A stretch of 64,000 nt of DNA from Janthinobacterium silvisoli (GCF_014200725.1 NZ_JACHCL010000001.1:1860001-1924000); one strand, 5' to 3'. Shown: positions 1 through 8,739, counted from the stretch's first letter. A program made the numbers and translations. The notes: generated from the letters alone by a model not told the origin.

Positions 1-675
1 GCCGGTGGCCGTGCGCGGCACTTGCACGATGCGCTGCACGAACAGGCCAGGCGTGATGACGTGTTCAGGATCGATGCTGCCCAGTTCGGCAACCTCGTGC
101 ACGGAAGCAATGCTGACCTTGGCGGCCATGGCCATGATGGGGCCGAAGTTACGCGCCGTCTTGCGGTAAGTGAGGTTGCCCCAGCGGTCGCCCTGCTCCG
201 CCTTGATCAGCGCAAAGTCCGCGTGGATCGGCGATTCAAACACGTACATGCGGCCATCGATTTCGCGCGTTTCCTTGCCTTCGGCCAATTGTGTGCCATA
301 ACCGGTAGGCGTAAAAAAACCGCCGATGCCGGCGCCAGCGGCGCGGATGCGCTCGGCCAGATTACCTTGCGGCACCAATTCCAGTTCCAGCTTGCCGGCG
401 CGGTACAAGCCATCGAATACATGGGAGTCGGCCTGTCGGGGAAACGAGCAAATAATCTTGCGCACCTGGCCGTTTTTCAGCAGCGCGGCCAGGCCCGTAT
501 CGCCATTGCCGGCATTGTTGTTGACGATCACCAGGTCGCGCGCGCCGTGGGCGATCAAGCCGTCGATCAGTTCGGCTGGCTGGCCGGCGCCGCCGAAGCC
601 GCCAATCATGACGGTGGCGCCATCGTGGATATCGGCCAGCGCGTCGGCCACGCTGGAGCGGAGTTTGTCGATCAT
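1..675 (-). CDS. pcaI: 3-oxoadipate CoA-transferase subunit A (3' end cut by window)
   Basis: Alpha subunit of the enzyme that moves CoA from succinyl-CoA to 3-oxoadipate in the cytoplasmic beta-ketoadipate route of aromatic breakdown. The reading frame starts with ATG at 675 behind an AGGAGA site and runs off the left edge, giving 225 codons. Near the N-terminus lies the glycine-rich GGFGGAGQP loop of family I CoA-transferases, followed by NNNAGNGDTGLA, the SFPRQADS stretch and GKETREI, all typical of PcaI. The PcaJ subunit would be expected just beyond the left edge. An IclR-family regulator is divergently transcribed from the same short intergenic region, a common arrangement for pca genes. 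A general succinyl-CoA:3-ketoacid transferase (ScoA) is the alternative, but the SFPRQADS/AGNGDTG pattern favours PcaI. Confidence 0.87.
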   Translation of the reverse strand, partial: MIDKLRSSVADALADIHDGATVMIGGFGGAGQPAELIDGLIAHGARDLVIVNNNAGNGDTGLAALLKNGQVRKIICSFPRQADSHVFDGLYRAGKLELELVPQGNLAERIRAAGAGIGGFFTPTGYGTQLAEGKETREIDGRMYVFESPIHADFALIKAEQGDRWGNLTYRKTARNFGPIMAMAAKVSIASVHEVAELGSIDPEHVITPGLFVQRIVQVPRTATG

Positions 676-710
676 GGTGCTGTCTCCTTTTGGTAAAGCA
701 GGCTAAAATG

Positions 711-756
711 TTCTCAATACGAACAAATATTCGCATTTAGAACTTATTCGTGAGAA
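711..756. promoter_or_regulatory. candidate IclR-type operator between pcaI and its regulator
   Basis: The pcaI/IclR intergenic region holds a block bounded by TTCTCA (711-716) and TGAGAA (751-756), which form an outer inverted repeat. Inside are the palindrome CGAACAAATATTCG (720-733) and a related copy AGAACTTATTCG (739-750). Two related palindromic boxes between divergent genes fit a regulator dimer pair. Assignment to the neighbouring IclR protein is inference from position. Confidence 0.5.
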
Positions 757-839
757 TATGCCTGATCCGGGCGCTTGTCAATTTGTGGGACAAGGCAGCC
801 CCATTGCTATAATGACCAGCTTAACCAAGTGGAATTCCT

Positions 840-1661
840 ATGAACGACAGCAGCAGCACGACCATTTCCGAGCAAGAACCTGCCGATGGCACGCCCCGTC
901 CCGGCGACAGCTATGTGCAATCGTTCGCGCGCGGATTGGCCGTCTTGCGCAGCTTTGGCGCCGATGCCCCCCAGCAAACCCTGAGCGAAGTGGCTGAGCG
1001 GACAAAGCTGACGCGGGCCGGCGCGCGGCGCATCCTGCACACCCTGCTGCACCTGGGTTATGTGGAAGCGGATGGACGTCTATTCAGGCTGACGCCGAAA
1101 GTGCTGGACCTCGGCTACGCCTATCTGTCGTCCTTGCCCGTCTGGACGCAGGCGCAGCCACTGCTGGAAGACTTGACCCTGTCCCTGCGCCAGGCGTGCT
1201 CGGCCACCGTGCTTGACGGCCACGACATCGTGTACGTAGTGCGCCTGTCCGCCCACCGCACCATGTCGATCAACCTCGGCATCGGCAGCCGCTTGCCCGC
1301 CTATTGCACTTCGATGGGCCGCGTCTTGCTGTCGGGACTATCGCCCGATGCGCTGCGCAGCAAGTTATCCAACATGCCGCTGCTGAAACTGACGCCAGCC
1401 ACCGTCACCGATATCGATGCCTTGATGGAAGAAATCGCCCAGGTCCGGCGCCAGGGCTGGAGCCTGGTGCAGGAAGAACTGGAACAAGGCCTGGTCGCCC
1501 TGGCAGCGCCCGTGTTTGACCGCAGCGGCAAGATCGTCGCGGCGATTAACGCCAGCGGCCAGACGGCAGGCCCGCCCGTCGCCCACTTGCTGGAACACAC
1601 CTTGCCGAAACTGCTGGCGACAGCTGAAAAGGTGAGCGCGCTGGTGCGCATGCAAAAGTAA
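840..1661 (+). CDS. IclR-family transcriptional regulator (PcaR/PobR-like)
   Basis: A 273-aa regulator with an N-terminal winged helix (about residues 25-90; RGLAVLRSFG, then LSEVAERTKLTRAGARRILHTL) and a C-terminal IclR effector-binding domain (about 105-270, including the family-typical STMGRVLL-like segment, here CTSMGRVLLSG). The linker FRLTPKVLDLGYAYLSS is characteristic of the PcaR/PobR branch, which responds to beta-ketoadipate or 4-hydroxybenzoate. It is divergent from pcaI, so control of that gene is the simplest reading. The start ATG at 840 has only a weak upstream purine stretch. Its stop directly abuts the convergent hydrolase gene. Confidence 0.85.
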   Translation: MNDSSSTTISEQEPADGTPRPGDSYVQSFARGLAVLRSFGADAPQQTLSEVAERTKLTRAGARRILHTLLHLGYVEADGRLFRLTPKVLDLGYAYLSSLPVWTQAQPLLEDLTLSLRQACSATVLDGHDIVYVVRLSAHRTMSINLGIGSRLPAYCTSMGRVLLSGLSPDALRSKLSNMPLLKLTPATVTDIDALMEEIAQVRRQGWSLVQEELEQGLVALAAPVFDRSGKIVAAINASGQTAGPPVAHLLEHTLPKLLATAEKVSALVRMQK

Positions 1662-3893
1662 TCAGGGCTGTTGCCCGATCCACACCGGGTTGCTGTAAGC
1701 CTTGTGGCCATCCTTGTCTTCGACGATCAGCGCATACCAGGCAGCGTTATCGGTCGGCATGAAATCGACGCGGCGGCTGCGCGGGAAATCGTCAAAACTC
1801 AAACTGGCGGCCACCACACCGCCGCCGATCAGCTCAACCTTCTTGATGCCGGCCAGCGCTTGCAAGTCAAAACCCAGGGTGGGCGGCCGCTTTGCCAGCC
1901 GGGTGCCAAACACGGTATCGGGATAGATCAGCGGCTCGGCGCTCACATAGCTATGGCCCGCCTTGACGGCCGCGCTGTAGCTGGCGGGCGTCAGTTTCCC
2001 TTCGACATGGGCAAAAGTGCGTACCCGGCCCGACACATCATTCCACACGTCATGCACATCGGTGCCGCCGCTCAAGTAATACGGATGGCCTTCATTCCAG
2101 TACTGCCACAGTTTTTGCAATACTTTGACGTCATCGCCGGGCGTGGAAGCATTGATTTCCACCACATTAAATGCGCCATTGAAACCACCGGGCGCCACCT
2201 TGGCGTCCAGGCTGGCGAAATAGCCGTAGGGAATAAATGGATGGTTGACCTGTATCGTCGTCGCCCCCAGGCGGCGCGCCTCGGCAAAGATCTGGTCCAC
2301 CGTCGCCGTGCTCATGTCGATAGCCAGCTTCTGGCCAGCCTTCAATGGATAGGCATTGAAATGCGCCCATGAGGCGGACAGTTCCATCGAGCCAATAAAC
2401 GGTAGCTTGCGCCGGCTGGCAATGGTCGCCAACGCAGGCAAGTTGATCATCGTGTCATGGTCGCTGACGAACAGTAAATCGAGCCCCGCCGCCAGTTGCG
2501 CACGGGCCAGGTCCGCTGGCGGCGTTACCGCTTCGGCCTGGTCTGCATGGTGATGCAGGTCGGCGGCAAACCAGCGGCGCGCGGATGGCTCGGCGAAGGA
2601 TTTGAGCACCACCTCGGCCCGCTGCTGCACACCGGCATGCACTTGCACCGGCAGTTGCACCGCTTCGTTCAGAAAACCGCCGCCTGACGATACCGTAAAG
2701 ACATAGGCACCGGGCGCCAGGCTGACGTCAGCCTTGCCCTTGCGGTCCAGTTCCGTAAAGAAGGTCTTCTTGCCCAGAAACTCCACCACCGGTTGCTGGC
2801 CTTGGCTGATCACGATGCGCGCATCGAGCGGCAGTGACCTGGCATTCTTGACGTCAAAATGGATGGTGCCCGGCCCCTGCAATTGACTGAAGTCTTGCGT
2901 CACCGGCTGGCCGCTGGCCACCGTCAAGGATTGTGGTGTTGTCTGGCTATAGCCCTTTGCCGTGGCATAGATTTGATAGTCGCCCAGCGGCAATTGCATG
3001 CTGTAGCTGCCGTTCGGCGCCAGCGTCCAGCCGTAGGGTTTGCCTGCTTTTTCCAGCACCAGCACGGCTTGCTGCACGGGCTTGCCATCCAGGCCGCGCA
3101 CGGTGCCGCGCACTTCACCAGAAGGCAAGCCATCGCGCTCTATCTCGGCCCGCATCACGGGCGCCAGGTCGCCGCTGCTGCCGACTTGCAGCCAGCCGTC
3201 AAACTGGCGGCTTTCGCCGGGCGCCAGGCTATGCCGTTGATATAAATCTTTCGAGCCATATTCAACGTCGTTGAAATACGCGGCGTGCAAGGCCACGCTC
3301 CAGTCCGCGTCATAGGCCACCATGCGGTGCGCCAGTGCATCGGGCGCCGGCCCATGTTCGGACGCACCGGGTACGCCAAACAAAAAGCCGCCCTTGGGCC
3401 AGTAAGTGAGGCCAGACAGCAATCCCGGCAAGGCGGCATCGCCGTCATTGCGCATGGTGGTGGAAATCTCCACCCGGTCGGCGCCATCTTTCAGGGTATA
3501 GGTGGTGGTGATGACCACCTTGCCCCAGTCGCGCATGGTGCGTATCACCACTTGCTGCGGACCACGCTCGACAATATCGATCTTTTGATAGGTATTGGGC
3601 CAGGCGGACCAGTTATTTGGAATAAAGTCCGCAAACACGGCGCGGTCGCGGCCGATCTTGCCCTTGGTCACGGCGGCAATATCGACCAGCGCGCCGCGCG
3701 GCACGCCATACGGCACCGGTGATTCGATGGCCAGCGCAAACGCCAGCTTTTGATTGACCACCGTGATATCGCCGCGCGCCCTGGCGTCGCCATCGCGTAT
3801 CGGCGTCGGCCCCGTGACGATGCGCACGGCGGCGCTGGCCAACAAGGGAATACTGCACAGCAGCAAGATAGCCGACCTGAAATACTGATTCAT
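1662..3893 (-). CDS. secreted CehA/McbA-family metallohydrolase (PHP domain)
   Basis: A 743-aa protein starting at ATG 3893, chosen because GGAAAG lies 7 bases upstream and the N-terminus then reads as a clean signal peptide (hydrophobic SAILLLCSIPLLASA). The first half is beta-rich with a carboxypeptidase-regulatory-like repeat (GEVRGTVRGLDGKPVQQAVL). The C-terminal part carries a PHP-type metal site: DLHHHAD near residue 446, then SDHD near 477, then GSMELS. This matches the CehA/McbA group, named after carbaryl hydrolase, although most members have unknown substrates. It lies downstream of a TonB receptor on the same strand with a terminator between them, so it may be expressed by read-through or its own promoter. 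An export/periplasmic location is inferred from the signal peptide; the substrate cannot be told. Confidence 0.75.
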   Translation of the reverse strand: MNQYFRSAILLLCSIPLLASAAVRIVTGPTPIRDGDARARGDITVVNQKLAFALAIESPVPYGVPRGALVDIAAVTKGKIGRDRAVFADFIPNNWSAWPNTYQKIDIVERGPQQVVIRTMRDWGKVVITTTYTLKDGADRVEISTTMRNDGDAALPGLLSGLTYWPKGGFLFGVPGASEHGPAPDALAHRMVAYDADWSVALHAAYFNDVEYGSKDLYQRHSLAPGESRQFDGWLQVGSSGDLAPVMRAEIERDGLPSGEVRGTVRGLDGKPVQQAVLVLEKAGKPYGWTLAPNGSYSMQLPLGDYQIYATAKGYSQTTPQSLTVASGQPVTQDFSQLQGPGTIHFDVKNARSLPLDARIVISQGQQPVVEFLGKKTFFTELDRKGKADVSLAPGAYVFTVSSGGGFLNEAVQLPVQVHAGVQQRAEVVLKSFAEPSARRWFAADLHHHADQAEAVTPPADLARAQLAAGLDLLFVSDHDTMINLPALATIASRRKLPFIGSMELSASWAHFNAYPLKAGQKLAIDMSTATVDQIFAEARRLGATTIQVNHPFIPYGYFASLDAKVAPGGFNGAFNVVEINASTPGDDVKVLQKLWQYWNEGHPYYLSGGTDVHDVWNDVSGRVRTFAHVEGKLTPASYSAAVKAGHSYVSAEPLIYPDTVFGTRLAKRPPTLGFDLQALAGIKKVELIGGGVVAASLSFDDFPRSRRVDFMPTDNAAWYALIVEDKDGHKAYSNPVWIGQQP

Positions 3894-3910
3894 CACCATT
3901 CTTTCCAAAT

Positions 3911-3942
3911 AAAAAACGCGGCGGGATGCACTCCCCGCCGCG
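3911..3942 (-). terminator. rho-independent terminator after the TonB receptor gene
   Basis: Perfect 9-bp stem CGCGGCGGG / CCCGCCGCG with an 8-base loop. Reading the minus strand it is followed by a run of T residues (plus-strand A run 3911-3916). It lies about 30 bases past the stop of the minus-strand receptor gene. Confidence 0.85.
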
Positions 3943-3973
3943 TCTTGTCGCTACTAATTTACTGCCACAAGCA

Positions 3974-6205
3974 TTACAACTTGCCGCTCACGGTCAGGAA
4001 CACCTGGCGTGGAGCACCGGCCAGCAAGGTGGCCAGCGTGCCGTTCGGATCGGACGCGGCAAAGCCGTTGGTGCCGATAGTGCTGAAGTATTGCTTGTCG
4101 AACAGGTTGCTGACGTTCAATTGCACCGAGACATCCTTGAAAGCGCCCACATTCTTGAACTTGTAGCCAGCCGACAGGGTCGAAGTCCAGAACGATGGCA
4201 CGGAAGCATCGTTGGTGTAGGTGTAGTAACGCTTGTCGGTGAACTTGCCACCCAGGCGCGTGAACCAGGCCGCGTTTTCATACGTCAGCTCGGTATTGAA
4301 CATGATGCGCGGTGCATCGACCACGTCCTTGCCGGCCACGGCAACCACATTGCCATTGTCGATGTAGTTCGATTTGTATTTCGAGCTGTTGTAGGTGAAG
4401 GAATTGAACCACGACACTTCACGCGACAGTTTCCATACGGCCAGCGCTTCCAGGCCGCTCGTTTCTACCTTGCCCACGTTGGCGATGGTGCTTGGGCAAC
4501 CAACGATGCCGGCGCAGGTGGCGATACCCAGTTGACGGTCCTTGAAGTCGGCGTAGTACACGGCGATCGAACCTTGCACGGCGTCACGCTTGAAGCGCAT
4601 GCCCAGGTCGATGGTGGTCGAGGTTTCCGGTTTCAGCTGGCTCACGTTCAAGTCGAACGCTTGCTGGGTTTGCGAGAAAGGACCGTTCACGCCCGGCTGG
4701 TAAGCGCGCATATTGTTCGAGAACGAAGTGAAAATTTCATCATTCTGGTTCAGGCGATAGGTAATGCCTGCTTGCGGCAGGAAAGTCTTTTTCGCCACGA
4801 TATCGCCAGCGGCGCGCGTGCCCACCAGGCTGACAGCGTCGATCGCCACTTTTGGCGTCTTGAAGCCAAAGTTGATACTCAGCTTGTCATTCAGCAAGGA
4901 CACCGTGTCCTGCAGATAGAACTGGCGCGTGGTGGTGGTGAAGTCTTGCTGGAAACCGGTCGAGGTCGGGTTCGACAGGAAATGGTCCTGGTAAGTGCCA
5001 TCCGTGACGGCATAGAAATTACGCGTCAGGGTGTGCAGGCTGCGCTCGCCCCAGAAACCGGCATTGATGGTGTGGTTGGCCAGATCCCAGGTCAGGTCGC
5101 TGGTCACGCCATCGCGGCCGATCGAGTACTCGGTGGTGCGGATGGAAATCGGCACGGTAGCCGAGGACGGAGTGTATGGCGTGTACCAGTGGCCCTGGCC
5201 CTTGTTGTCGTGGTGGTAAATCGTGGTTTTCAACACGGCGGCCGGGGTCAGTTGCAAGTCCAGCGACAAGCCGCCCAGATTGTCTTTACGCAAGCCACGG
5301 CCCAGGTAATACGCATCGTCCATGCTGTTCACGCCTCCTGTGTAAATGCCTTTGGAGGCATTCACGGCACGTTGCCAGTCTGGTGCGTAGTTATCCCAGT
5401 TGTATCCCAGGCGCTTGACCATATCGAGCGACAGATCCTGGTAATCGACTTCGCTGCGGGTCGAGTAATTGTAGAAAGCGCTCAGCTTGTTGTCGCCAAA
5501 GATATGCACGATCTTGCTGTTGAACTGGTCCTGGTCTTGCGGGCCGTCGCCTTTCCACTTGTCGGCACGCATGCGGGTGCCGCTCAGGTAAAACTTGGTA
5601 CCGGTCGACAACAAGCCGCTATCGACGCGTACAAAGGTACGCGAAGTACTGGCGCTGCCCAGGGTTTGCGAGGCCGTCACGCCCATGGTGTCGGACGGGT
5701 CCAGGGTGTAAAACTGCACGGTGCCGCCCAGGTTGCTGGTCGAGGCAGTGCTCAGCGCGCCGGCGCCTTGCGAGACGGCCACGCGGCCGATGTTTTCAGA
5801 AGAAATCGCACGGCTGATATGCAAGCCGTTGTTGTTGCCGTAGCTCATGTCACCAAGCGGCACACCATCGAGAGTGAATCCCAGCTGATTCTGATTGAAA
5901 CCGCGGATGCTGAAACGGGTCGACCATTCATAGGCGCCGAAAGGGTCGGCCGATTGAAAACTGACGCCTGGCAATTTTTCCAGGGTCAGCAAGGGGCTGG
6001 TGCCTGGTATGGCTTTCTGCAAATCGGCGCGCGTAATGTTTTGCACCTGGCGCGACTGGCCCTGGCCCGTCACTTCAACGACTTGCACCGCTGAGGTAGC
6101 AGCGGCAGCCTCGCCCTCCCCTTCGGGGGCGGCGGCGTGCGCGTAGCAAGCCAGTGCCTGCAATACCAGGAAGCAAATCGGTTTCAATGGATAACGCTGT
6201 TGCAT
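3974..6205 (-). CDS. TonB-dependent outer-membrane receptor
   Basis: A 743-aa outer-membrane receptor beginning with a signal peptide (ICFLVLQALACYAHA). The TonB box region (VQVVEVTGQG) is followed by a plug domain to roughly residue 160 (LPGVSFQSADPFG, FSIRGFNQNQLGFTLDGVPLGD, then GAGALSTASTSNLGGTV). The rest is a long beta-barrel with the usual alternating aromatic strands, ending in VFLTVSGKL. It imports a large or scarce ligand using energy from TonB-ExbBD; the ligand is not visible from sequence. The next minus-strand genes are the PHP metallohydrolase downstream and a ChaN-type lipoprotein upstream, but terminators on both sides suggest a separate transcript. Confidence 0.9.
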   Translation of the reverse strand: MQQRYPLKPICFLVLQALACYAHAAAPEGEGEAAAATSAVQVVEVTGQGQSRQVQNITRADLQKAIPGTSPLLTLEKLPGVSFQSADPFGAYEWSTRFSIRGFNQNQLGFTLDGVPLGDMSYGNNNGLHISRAISSENIGRVAVSQGAGALSTASTSNLGGTVQFYTLDPSDTMGVTASQTLGSASTSRTFVRVDSGLLSTGTKFYLSGTRMRADKWKGDGPQDQDQFNSKIVHIFGDNKLSAFYNYSTRSEVDYQDLSLDMVKRLGYNWDNYAPDWQRAVNASKGIYTGGVNSMDDAYYLGRGLRKDNLGGLSLDLQLTPAAVLKTTIYHHDNKGQGHWYTPYTPSSATVPISIRTTEYSIGRDGVTSDLTWDLANHTINAGFWGERSLHTLTRNFYAVTDGTYQDHFLSNPTSTGFQQDFTTTTRQFYLQDTVSLLNDKLSINFGFKTPKVAIDAVSLVGTRAAGDIVAKKTFLPQAGITYRLNQNDEIFTSFSNNMRAYQPGVNGPFSQTQQAFDLNVSQLKPETSTTIDLGMRFKRDAVQGSIAVYYADFKDRQLGIATCAGIVGCPSTIANVGKVETSGLEALAVWKLSREVSWFNSFTYNSSKYKSNYIDNGNVVAVAGKDVVDAPRIMFNTELTYENAAWFTRLGGKFTDKRYYTYTNDASVPSFWTSTLSAGYKFKNVGAFKDVSVQLNVSNLFDKQYFSTIGTNGFAASDPNGTLATLLAGAPRQVFLTVSGKL

Positions 6206-6352
6206 GGGATTCTCTCATTTGTTTTTTGGGATAAAGAGGAAGCCACGAAGTGAACGGTGCTAGGGTCACGAACTCGGCTGGAGCGAATTCTATTTAGACA
6301 ATATGACGCACCAATGACATGCAACAACGGTGGAATGTGGAAACTACGTAGC

Positions 6353-6386
6353 AAAACACCCTGGCCGGACTAGCGGGCAGGGTGTT
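6353..6386 (-). terminator. rho-independent terminator after the ChaN-like gene
   Basis: Stem AACACCCTG / CAGGGTGTT around a 14-base loop, followed on the minus strand by a short T run (plus-strand AAAA at 6353-6356). It lies about 40 bases past the stop of the ChaN-like lipoprotein gene. Confidence 0.65.
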
Positions 6387-6423
6387 AGTCAAGGTGAAAA
6401 TCAAGGTGAAATGAAGGGGGCTT

Positions 6424-7266
6424 TTACTTGGCTTTGAACTTGGCGCAAGGGTCCTTGCGCGGCTGGGGCGCCATGGTTTGCGTGAGGTCAAACTCGCCTG
6501 CAATACCCTGGCTGCCTTGCTCCACATAACCGATGCTGCGCACATTCAATTGCGGGTCGGCCAGCTTCAACCAGCGGGCTACACCGATATCCTTGCGCAC
6601 GTGTTCGTTGCCAGCAAACAACACAACATCGTTCGGCGCCTGGTCGCGTATCAGCTTGGCCATCCAGATATCGCGCGCCACCTGGGTATGGATCATGCCG
6701 TCGATCATCATGTCCGACACCATATTGCAGTGGCTATCCTGAATTTGCTTCCGTTGTCCTTGCAGCAAGTCAGCCGGCACGGGCGCCGCCAGATACGTCT
6801 TGACCATGGCAGGCGGCATCGACCATTGCATGCCATCGCGCGCAGTGCGCGATGCATCGGCACGCGACAAATTGCCCGCCACCAAGGTCAGCTGATAATT
6901 GATGACCAGGTCCAGCACGGGACGGTATTGATCCCAGTCCCAACCCGGCTGTTCCATCACGCGGATGATGCAATCGGGGTCGGCGCAATCGCGTACGGCG
7001 CGCGTCAGCAAAGGCTGGGTATCGCGGTCGAACTGTTCCATCACGATCACGGGACGCCAGCCGGCGGCCACCCTGCGCTTTAATTCCGCCAGGCGCAAAC
7101 GCTGGCCCTGGACATTGTCCACCACTTCGCCCAGCAGCAGCACTTGCGGATTGGGCACGCTATCAACCACCGGTAGCGGCGGCGCGTCCTTCTTCAGCAA
7201 GCTGCCACATGCGCTCAAGGCCAGCACGCAGCACAGGACACTTGCCTGTTTGATCAATCGCATCAT
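6424..7266 (-). CDS. ChaN-family lipoprotein
   Basis: A 280-aa protein with a lipoprotein signal peptide (lipobox LSAC near residue 20), so it should be membrane anchored. It contains the ChaN/DUF399 signatures LLGEVVDN, PVIVMEQFDRD and VVLFAGNEHVRKD. Campylobacter ChaN binds haem and works with the receptor ChaR; here a TonB receptor is the next gene on the same strand. The usual GE-x-HDN motif reads GEVVDN, so one histidine of the family pattern is absent. Start is ATG at 7266 or 7263; both codons lie behind GGGAAA. A role in iron or haem acquisition is inference from family and neighbour. Confidence 0.75.
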   Translation of the reverse strand: MMRLIKQASVLCCVLALSACGSLLKKDAPPLPVVDSVPNPQVLLLGEVVDNVQGQRLRLAELKRRVAAGWRPVIVMEQFDRDTQPLLTRAVRDCADPDCIIRVMEQPGWDWDQYRPVLDLVINYQLTLVAGNLSRADASRTARDGMQWSMPPAMVKTYLAAPVPADLLQGQRKQIQDSHCNMVSDMMIDGMIHTQVARDIWMAKLIRDQAPNDVVLFAGNEHVRKDIGVARWLKLADPQLNVRSIGYVEQGSQGIAGEFDLTQTMAPQPRKDPCAKFKAK

Positions 7267-7320
7267 GGAGTTTCCCGCATCGGTATGTACGCTGTGTACG
7301 ATGCCGGAGATTGTACCGTT

Positions 7321-7767
7321 TCAGGACGTCGCCGACGACTGTTTGTCCATCGCCCGGCGGCGCTCCAGCCAGGCAAACAAGGCCATGCCGGCCAGCATGG
7401 CGGTGGCAAATATCCAAGCCTTGGTTTGCCACGCCAGCAAGGACACCAGCGCGGGGCCCGGGCAAAAACCGGCGATGCCCCAGCCCAGACCAAAAGCCAG
7501 GCTACCCAGCACCAGGCGGCGGTCCAGCTTGCGGTTAGTTGGCAGTTGCATGGCATCGCCGAGGATGGCCCGCTGGCGGCGGCGCGCCAGCCAGAAGGCT
7601 GGCATGGCGACGATGATCGCGCCGCCCATCACCAGCGCCAGCGATGGATCCCAGGCGCCGGCCAGATCGAGAAAGCCCAGCACCTTGGCGGTATTACTCA
7701 TGCCGGAAACGATCAGGCCCAGGCCAAACAAGAGACCGCTAAACAGCGAACAAAGCAGCTTCATCAT
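7321..7767 (-). CDS. YeeE/YedE-type membrane protein, second half-unit
   Basis: A 148-aa inner-membrane protein with about four hydrophobic segments and the family motif GIAGFCPGPALVSL near residue 100, whose cysteine is thought to take part in relaying sulfur compounds. The start is ATG 7767, overlapping the TGA of the upstream half-unit (ATGA), which implies coupled translation; the longer frame upstream is only an extension into that gene. The pair corresponds to the two-gene (PmpA/PmpB-like) version of the YeeE/YedE transporter, associated with thiosulfate or sulfide metabolism. Confidence 0.82.
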   Translation of the reverse strand: MMKLLCSLFSGLLFGLGLIVSGMSNTAKVLGFLDLAGAWDPSLALVMGGAIIVAMPAFWLARRRQRAILGDAMQLPTNRKLDRRLVLGSLAFGLGWGIAGFCPGPALVSLLAWQTKAWIFATAMLAGMALFAWLERRRAMDKQSSATS

Positions 7768-8201
7768 GTCCAGGCCAGCCCATGACGCAATACATACACG
7801 GTCAGGAAACCAGCGGCCATGAAGCACGTCGTCGCGACCAGAGAACGGGGCGACAAACGCGACAGGCCGCACACGCCGTGGCCGCTGGTGCAACCGGCGC
7901 CATACCGCACGCCCAGGCCGACCAGCAAGCCGGCAATCACCAATGCAGGCGTACCGGCCTCGATATCGACCTCAGGCAAGGCATGAGGCAATTGATACAG
8001 CAAGGGAGTGATGAGCAAGCCAGCCAGGAAAGCGATGCGCCAGCCTGAGTCTCCTTTGCGCGGAGACAACAAGCCGCCCACGATGCCGCTGATGCCGGCG
8101 ATGCGGCCATTGAACAGGATCAGCACGGCGGCGGCCAGGCCGATCAGCAAGCCGCCGGCCAGCGACGACCAGGGCGTGAAATGTTGCCAGTCTATCTGCA
8201 T
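7764..8201 (-). CDS. YeeE/YedE-type membrane protein, first half-unit
   Basis: A 145-aa inner-membrane protein with several hydrophobic helices and the diagnostic motif [13 protein letters not shown] (about residues 100-112), the cysteine-containing signature of YeeE/YedE sulfur transporters. It is the middle gene of a minus-strand operon: the ArsR-type regulator ends 15 bases upstream and the second half-unit starts within its stop codon. Together the two halves should make one sulfur-compound channel. Confidence 0.85.
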   Translation of the reverse strand: MQIDWQHFTPWSSLAGGLLIGLAAAVLILFNGRIAGISGIVGGLLSPRKGDSGWRIAFLAGLLITPLLYQLPHALPEVDIEAGTPALVIAGLLVGLGVRYGAGCTSGHGVCGLSRLSPRSLVATTCFMAAGFLTVYVLRHGLAWT

Positions 8202-8216
8202 GGCGCTCGGTATGCC

Positions 8217-8567
8217 TTAGTCGAGATCGTCGGCGTCGCCGTAGGAGCGCTTGGGTCCGCAAAATTGCGCATACAGCAATTGCAGCACGGCCAGCGCCTC
8301 GCGGCTGGCGACACGGTAATAAATCTGCTTGCCATCGCGCCGCGTGGCGACCAGCATTTCCTCGCGCAGCACGCCCAGCTGCTGTGACAAGGTGGGTTGC
8401 ACGATACCCACTTTTTGCTCCAAGTCGCTGACGCAATGCTCGCCTTGCGACAATTGGCACAGCAGCATCAAGCGGTCGGCATTGCCCATAGCTTTCAGCA
8501 AGGAGCTGGCTTTATAGGCGGACGTGCGCATCACGTCGAGATTGAACTGCGCTGTTACGGTTTCCAT
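8217..8567 (-). CDS. ArsR-family regulator, BigR/SqrR-like sulfur sensor
   Basis: A 116-aa winged-helix repressor (NADRLMLLCQL, then VGIVQPTLSQQLGVLRE recognition helix, then GKQIYYRVAS wing). Cysteines lie at 37, 45 and 103. C37 in the second helix and C103 near the end (QFCGPK) match the placement of the two redox cysteines that form a tetrasulfide or disulfide in BigR/SqrR/YgaV sensors of sulfide and persulfide; no metal-site cluster typical of arsenic or zinc sensors is seen. It leads an operon with two YeeE/YedE genes, the usual target of this regulator group. The sensor role is inference from cysteine pattern and neighbours. Confidence 0.78.
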   Translation of the reverse strand: METVTAQFNLDVMRTSAYKASSLLKAMGNADRLMLLCQLSQGEHCVSDLEQKVGIVQPTLSQQLGVLREEMLVATRRDGKQIYYRVASREALAVLQLLYAQFCGPKRSYGDADDLD

Positions 8568-8616
8568 CGCGCCCTCCCACAGGCATGGCTAGCTAATACT
8601 AAGAAAACATCGCTTG

Positions 8617-8642
8617 AACAATATGCTAATCGATATATTGTT
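8617..8642. promoter_or_regulatory. inverted repeat, likely operator of the ArsR-YeeE-YedE operon
   Basis: Perfect 8-bp arms AACAATAT (8617-8624) and ATATTGTT (8635-8642) around a 10-base AT-rich spacer, about 50 bases upstream of the regulator's start. AT-rich dyads of this size are typical binding sites for ArsR/SmtB-type repressors. Autoregulation is inferred. Confidence 0.5.
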
Positions 8643-8715
8643 TTCTTGCTGACAGCACACACGAAAAACAACAGCGTTTTTTCTCTTGATAGCACGCGCA
8701 TGCATGCTGCCTGCC

Positions 8716-8739
8716 TTTGATAGCAATGGCGCTATCAAA
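8716..8739. promoter_or_regulatory. inverted repeat upstream of a sigma-54-like promoter
   Basis: Perfect 9-bp arms TTTGATAGC (8716-8724) and GCTATCAAA (8731-8739) with a 6-base spacer. A further half-site TTGATAGC occurs at 8686-8693. The repeat lies roughly 45-65 bases upstream of the -24/-12-like element at 8783-8798, within the range for an activator binding site. No T run follows, so a terminator is less likely. Confidence 0.45.

Noticed and set aside
3926-6094. 722-codon plus-strand frame opposite the TonB receptor
   Set aside because: It is the antisense shadow of a well-supported receptor gene; its sequence has no domain.
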